NCBI GenBank assembly: GCA_037179385.1
Contig: CM074185.1
Coordinates: forward strand, 52,083,000-52,146,999
DNA from: Holothuria scabra
Lineage: Eukaryota; Echinodermata; Holothuroidea; Aspidochirotida; Holothuriidae
Reading direction: 5' to 3'
Length of the DNA stretch: 64,000 bases
In this document: positions 58,132-64,000 of the stretch, in pieces
Position numbering within the stretch: the stretch's first letter is position 1
How the letters are laid out: the number at the start of each line of letters is the position of its first letter
Notes under the pieces: model-generated
Databases searched by the model: none
What the model was told of the DNA's origin: nothing
The model's input: the letters and a program-made list of their open reading frames with translations, nothing else
Program-made: the position numbers and the translations under genes

Positions 58132-60600
58132 AATATGAATGCACTTTCATAATTCCGCATTCTTGTTTTGTTAGCGCAATCTTTTAAATTGTTGGTAATG
58201 AGAGTTTACGCACCAAGAGTGCAATGGTATTGACACAAAACAGTGCTTATCATTAGCATATTTTGTCACGGTTTCCAAAAGTTACCATTTTACTTTTTGA
58301 ACTTGTACCGGCTTGAAATGCTTTTGTGTGTGATTAGAAAAAAGTCTGGCCGTGAAATTTTATAAACCAAAGTGAATCGATCATCACTCACTCCTAAATT
58401 ATCCATTTCAAAGTAAAATGTGAGGATTGTCTAAGTTTGACATTAGATTGTAAATAAAACTTTCATTTTGTTGTGAGCGAGGGCTAAAGTCGGATAAACC
58501 CAAGTATGTGTATGTCTTGATTACTGTTTCAGCCTGCATGCGATATCTTGTGTTTTGGGGTACCGGGACAAGAAAAAAGTGTGCCCCCGTAAGAATGTCC
58601 ATGAAGTGACTTAAGTTGGGAGATTTTTAACTGTATCAGCCTCTGAGGGGAGGAGATATGCCCTGTTAAGTATAGTAAAACACTGTGTAAGAGTAAAACT
58701 GACCTCCGAAAATTTGGTAAAGTACACGATGGTAAAATGAAAACGTCTTCTCTCAAATAAACCAACGAAACATAGGTATATCGTCAGGCGAACGGCACGA
58801 CTTTAAATTTCACTGCACCGTCTTCTTTCAGCAAAAATTCTTTTCGTGATTGCACAGAGCTGGCAATGGTTATAGTCATCTGTTATAATTACGTATGTTT
58901 ACGTTTGCTGAGCTGTCAGATGGATGACTTGATGGAAGCACCTATAAAAGAAACAAAAATTAATGTTTAATTACCTGATAACAAGATTTAATAAGGAAAA
59001 GTAGTTGATCAAACTCACTGTCAGACTGGTCGGGCCGATTGAGGAAAGACGATGTAAGTTTTAACTAGAAGGCTATCATGCTAGATGGACCCCTTACATC
59101 TTGATGAAATGAATTACATGAATGCAGTTCTACCCATGCAATGCAAGTTTATGTCATTTACGCTCCGTGATGCTCGTAGAGCGGACGATGTTCTTTTCTT
59201 TTCTTTTTATTTTCGTCCACAAAGCTTTCTGAGTGACGGCAGCCACTGAGAGGGGCTAGGCAGGCTAACTTCATGGTAGCGATCAATTTTGTAACGAGTG
59301 TAATTCAAACTCTCGGCGTACCTGACTGTCCCGCCATGTTTGATTTATGAAAATAAATCGCATACTGCACGGTGACATATCAAGCACATGAATAATCAGA
59401 TAATGTCCACGACTGAGTTACTATAAACTTTACGTTGATAAACAGTCTATGTATATGTAATTATCATCAACACCGAAACTTACACTAGGAGTTACCTTCT
59501 TTAAACTTAAACGAAAGTAAACATTTTTACCCATCGTCACCATAAACCGGAATATCATTCTGCACTTTGTCACTTTGCACAGTCATAATTTTGCTCACTA
59601 CTCCTGTACCACAAGTCTATGTAATGTGTAATTAACAAGTCAACATCTCACCAAATAGGCCTACACGGATATTAAAACGATTGAATTTGAAACAGTTTAT
59701 GAAAAGTGTCACACAATATGACAACGTTAAACACTAAGTTAAAATAATACATGAACAGACTGAAACAGATGGTTTGTGCAGTAACCTTGTTGAATTGTTC
59801 ATTCGTGTAAAATGGAGGAATTTTATCGCGGAGGTGTTATATGCAGCGATCAACGGAACGTCCAACCATTCGCGGAAGCACTCCTAAAAAATTTAGAACG
59901 GTAGCCAAAAAGCAAAATCACATATCAGAAAATGATCGTGAACCCTATTTATTTTCTTCTATAGTTAAGATGCACGGGATAGACATATGCATAAATCTGT
60001 AAATCGTTACCCTGCAGAGCAATAAGCTAGGCACCGGATGTCGTTAGCTTTAGGGAATGAAAAACATTGCAACTTTGGTCTTTGATCGTATTTTGTTTAT
60101 AAAGATAGTGTAAAGATTGCTGCATTGACATTATTGGCTCAAAACAAATAACTATAACTACCAACTACATTGCTTTCCGTGATTACCTGTGAAAGTCACT
60201 GCATTTTGTCGACAAGACTTGTTGCACTTTTTTGTTCTCCTGGCTTTGTTTTCTTCATTTACTACTGTTTTGTAAAGTGGCTTTCAATCAAGTATTAATA
60301 TAGCCTTTAAGGGCCTGCATGAATGAACAACAAACGATAATGCACAAACGGAGGATTTATGCATTATTCAACACGAGGGCGCATTCCGAGTGCATCCAGC
60401 AAAAACATTTTTTTGTTAAGGGAACGTTAAATCAGTCACATTAATTGCTTTAGTAAATATGCAATAACCAATATTTTCAATATCAAAAAATCATTGAAAT
60501 CAATTGTGGGGAAATAGGCGGCGGTAAGTAGGCGTTTGAAAAAAGAGATACCAAATTTAACGACGAGGTTATAAAAAGGGTATTAAGGTCATATCAAGGG
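58132..60600. other. Non-coding DNA, nothing recognised
   Basis: AT-rich stretch with no exon-like segment, RNA gene or repeat structure. It may be an intron of the minus-strand gene. Confidence 0.45.
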
Positions 60601-60609
60601 TTCGTATTT

Positions 60610-61128
60610 TAGAGGGAGGGGTACTTATTCTAAGCATTGTGGTGAAATCCGATGTGTGGTTCTTAAGATGAGAGCAAGTAAATTTGTCACATTTTTAACA
60701 AACAGTGACCTCGAAGCAAGTACATGTGATATCATATCCTCACATTAATGGACAGTCTTTTGTTTTTCTTTAAACTTTACAGCCTATTTTCTCCTTAACA
60801 ATCCCATATCACCAAACTGCGATTGCATAAGTAGCATGAGAATTCTACAAACGTTGCTTTCCTCACAGGGACGTCCTATTCCTGCTAACTTCAAGGTCAA
60901 TACAACAGTCTGAAAACAAAGAAGAACAAAGCATTCCTTGTCAATGTTAGGAAGGGGAAGAACGCCTGCTACCTTCAAGCTCACTTTGGAACCCAAATCT
61001 AGTAACTTCAATTGCTGATATTTCGAGAAATTTATGTCCAATTCGGATGAAAATTTCACTACATTGTGGAGATTTGGTTCCTCTTTCACATAAGAAAATA
61101 AATTTTTGCTTAAACTTCCCCTTTGAAG
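60610..61128 (+). repeat. Dispersed repeat family A, copy 4
   Basis: Collinear with 5645-6165 from ggggtacttattctaagcat through gacgtcctattcctg to gatttggttcctctttcac. The 101-codon minus frame inside it is not shared with the other copies. Confidence 0.75.
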
Positions 61129-61375
61129 GAAAGCTTAAAACAAGTACTATACTCTAGTTTGCCTGTCAAATAATGAAAGCCTGTAATAATGAAATAAGGG
61201 TAACATGGAGACAACAAGTCGGGAAGGTCTTCAATTCTCTGCTAAGTTTTACATATAATTTTGTATGATGCCCTTATTGCCAGATGCTTGAAAATCTCAT
61301 AACAGTATTGAATTTCACAACAATATTAAAATTACTTCTCAGTATAAAGCACCAACACAATCTTCGTTTATTTAC

Positions 61376-61468
61376 CTTGGAATTGTTATTCAAATTTTCG
61401 AGGAAACTTGAATAAAAGCAAAGTATTTGGCTATTCACCATTTTATTGATTAGCGTGGCCATGTTTTC
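61376..61468 (-). CDS. Possible upstream exon of the coiled-coil gene (31 codons)
   Basis: On the minus strand, acceptor tttattttaccag, then 93 bp (31 codons, phase 0 at both ends) beginning ENMATLINKMVNSQ and ending FLENLNNNSK, then a strong AAG|GTAAAT donor. The phase fits the phase-0 acceptor of the terminal exon at 47271, and the helical, Leu/Asn-rich product could lead into that coiled coil. Against it: short length, and a 14-kb intron that would contain the PLE and foldback elements. Confidence 0.4.
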
Positions 61469-61672
61469 CTGGTAAAATAAATGCGATTGGTACATAAACA
61501 CGGAGCGATAAAATTTCAACACATGTTATTGTGCAAAACTCTGTACATTCAGCAAGGTAATCTGAAAGTTTAATAGTCTCACTTGTTTCTAGAAACTGTC
61601 AGTCAGTCTAGTTGCTTTCATCTTTAAAAAGAGAGGTCAAGGGCAAGTTTAAATTAACGAGTCTTCACAACC

Positions 61673-61981
61673 TTAAAGGGTGAAACCTCTCACCCCAAAC
61701 TACAATTTTAGTACCCCGATACCGAAATTCTCAATTGGCTCAGCTCTTTAATTGCAGCTAATTCAACCAATGCCTAGTGCCAAAGCTTATATTACACAGC
61801 ATGAATGGTACTGATAGTGTTTTGATTACATAAATTGAGTTTTTCTATACTCACCCTGAAGCAATAAACTGAGATTGTTTCTGGATGAGGATGAATTTCA
61901 GACAATTGTGGGAGGGGCTTCAGTAAGAGGGTTGGTTAGGAGAATTGGGTACTGTTTGGGGTGAGAGAACTGGGCCTTTAA
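61673..61981 (-). mobile_element. MITE family C, copy 2 (inverted)
   Basis: 309 bp with termini TTAAAGGGTGAAACCTCTCA at the left and gtgagagaactgggcctttaa ending at 61981 (last bases complementary to the left tip). It is the reverse complement of 48258-48617, shorter by about 50 bp near one end. Confidence 0.7.
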
Positions 61982-61985
61982 AAGT

Positions 61986-62112
61986 CTAATCTACTCACCC
62001 TAAACAGTGCCATTTCTCCTAACCTACTAACTTAAACTAAACAGGTCCCTCCTACAAACGCTTAAGACTAATCCTTGTCCAGACATAATCTCAGTTTATT
62101 GCTTCAGAATGA
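61986..62112 (+). repeat. MITE family C, partial copy 3
   Basis: Begins ctaatctactcaccctaaac and follows the copy 1 order through ccatttctcctaacc, cagacataatctcagttta and ttgcttcaga, then stops. It is adjacent to and inverted relative to copy 2. Confidence 0.6.
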
Positions 62113-64000
62113 TTTTGCACAAGACCCAATGTGTAATCATGCAGTAGACCCTAAATACAGCGTCTTATCCGTAAATATTTCGTTTTAAAACACGTTGAAA
62201 TGTTTAACATTAAGTGTTAAATAGCTAAACATGTCTAGAATTTTAACATGTTTCCAGAGTGGGGACAAAATAAGCGTTCTCTTGCTTGGCACATTTTCAG
62301 AGTGTACATGTTGTGCAAAAAGTGTTATAACTCTTCTAATTCGTTTCTTTGTAAGCCTTTACGTTCAGACAAGTCAAATGATAATACCATTTGTACTTAG
62401 GGTCCTTCAAACCAACGTTAACTGTTTAAAGCATGCCAATAAAATGGATCTTCATCACAAAGGAAAGTATGGAGAGTATAAGTTCTCCTGTAAATAATTT
62501 CTATAAGGTACTACAGAAAGAGCTCTCGAAAGATTATGTGCCGCGACAGTTAGATAGACGCACAGTGAGTTTTCAATGGAGTCTGTCTCTCCGTGACAGC
62601 TGTATATCTTCCGTTGCTATGCAACCGCGGATTGAGCCGAATCTGTTTTGATCAAAGCTCGTATATTAACTTTTTATTCTTTGTTATTCAAGAATTGAAA
62701 AGTCTGTTCTAATAGTAGGTTTAATATTAAGATTCCATTTAAAAAAATGACAGCGGCATTTGGAATTTCGCTCCTAAGTTTTCAAGATAAAAGGGGCACA
62801 GTTATGTAGTGCATTTTGTCTATTTTAAAAAATGCCTAACAGGCTGTTAAATAACGCTGCAATATCTATATGATATCTCACCTCATTAGCTCCATACATG
62901 GTTTGACAAGCTTAGAGTACTGGATCCTACTTTGAGAATTCAACTTCTAGCTTAGTTAAGCGGATATTTTACAACAGATACAATGCATCATGAACAACTT
63001 AAAATATTCAAACACAAAGTCATCATGTTGTGAATATTTCTGTTATCACAGTCACAATGGTGATAGTTTTAAGGAGAGACTGTTTCAATATCTGTGTTGA
63101 TTTTTCAAATTTCACTAACCAGCCTACAGTAAAAATGCTGTGGGGAGAACTACCGAATTTGTGTAAGTTTCCAGCGAGTCCAACCATACATCCACACCCA
63201 GACGTCCTGAGTTGGTAGGAAATCATCTGTACCGCAACGAGTAACCTTGGGGAGTAGGGTCCAAATCGCGTTTTTAGGAGAAATCGGCGTGGAAAGAGAA
63301 TGGGTAAGGAGTGGGAGGAGAAGGAGAATAATCGAGTATTGACGACCGTCATCGGCATCTAATCTTTGATAAGCGCTTAGCAATTTTCAATTGACATGAT
63401 ATTTGACCAACAGATGGAAACCAGAGCCGTCGGGAAATGTCTTCTGAGTTCAGGCAAGAGCTGCTAGAGTAACAGCTCCCTGGTTTAGGTAGTAGGCTGG
63501 GATAGCCTGGAGTTGTTCCTTATCAGGGTAACAGTGAGAGACGGCTTATAGCAATTTATGTGTCTCAGTCCTGATTAGAAATATTTTTTACAGTCCTGCA
63601 AAATGATCAAACATAAGGTATAACTAGACAAATTTCGTGGAAACGGTATCTATGACCTAAAAGACGTCAATCATAATTTCACGTTACACCTTCCGGCTAT
63701 GTGAAAGAATAAAAGGATAAAAAAGGACAGTTACGTTTGAAAAAGAAATTTAGAAGCGCATGTACTGAAACGATATCTGTTATATTACCATGATGAGAAT
63801 GTGTACCGGGTCATAGTCTAGGAATGACAACTGCGAAAATATTTGAGGATGTTAGAGACTTAAATCAACGGTGAACACGCTAAAAGAAAAAGTTTCATTT
63901 TGATGGCCTGCGTAGTAATCTCTCCTCTATTGGTGTGATCTAGGCTACAATGCGCTACCACATTCGACTACTAACAGAGATGGTTAGCAAATGAAGTCAT
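62113..64000. other. Non-coding DNA, nothing firmly recognised
   Basis: Frames of 62-111 codons overlap on both strands (for example 63023-63383) without splice or domain evidence. A palindromic gttgctatgcaac near 62614 resembles an RFX X-box half-site pair, but no promoter context was seen. Confidence 0.4.

Noticed and set aside
62614..62626. X-box (RFX) promoter element
   Set aside because: A single short dyad with no gene start nearby; too weak.

Overview
This is a gene-poor, repeat-rich stretch of a metazoan nuclear genome, most likely from a marine invertebrate. The phylum cannot be fixed from the sequence alone. The evidence is spliceosomal exon signals, tRNA-headed SINEs, a U2 snRNA-like fragment, many MITE-sized dispersed repeats, a Penelope-like retroelement (PLE) with hammerhead ribozyme motifs, and long foldback structures. 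No bacterial operons, phage genes or CRISPR arrays are visible. Almost all short open frames are chance frames in AT-rich or repetitive DNA.

Layout. 0-13 kb: dispersed repeats. These are a TATAGACGAATCCG-bounded MITE, a U2-like fragment, GAGTGAA minisatellites, a tRNA-derived SINE split by a small retro-insertion with target duplication, a 107-bp hairpin MITE, and two tandem copies of a block of about 1 kb. 13.2-22.7 kb: a higher-order direct-repeat array. Its 2.3-2.8 kb units each carry a 101-102 bp exon-like module and one to three copies of a subunit of about 580 bp. 22.7-24.9 kb: a broken zinc-finger/recombinase-like multi-exon gene, directly downstream of the array, with a duplicated 3' end. 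25-35 kb: non-coding DNA with decayed tandem repeats. 35.6-42.3 kb: a 6.7 kb near-perfect inverted repeat. Its arms carry a degenerate GIY-YIG domain and its centre is a satellite of about 422 bp. 42.3-64 kb: more dispersed repeats; the terminal exon of one credible host gene on the minus strand (46408-47271, coiled coil plus a KVRF motif) and a possible upstream exon (61376-61468); then a PLE end inserted in a (TA)n tract (55.5-56.9 kb), two hammerhead motifs facing opposite ways, and a 0.96 kb tripartite foldback element made of 21-bp units.

The strongest findings are the two hammerhead ribozyme motifs at the PLE ends, the 6.7 kb foldback/satellite element, the 21-bp tripartite foldback, and the array of repeated exon-like modules leading into a decayed recombinase-like gene. 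All calls come from reading the sequence. No alignment, folding or database search was run.
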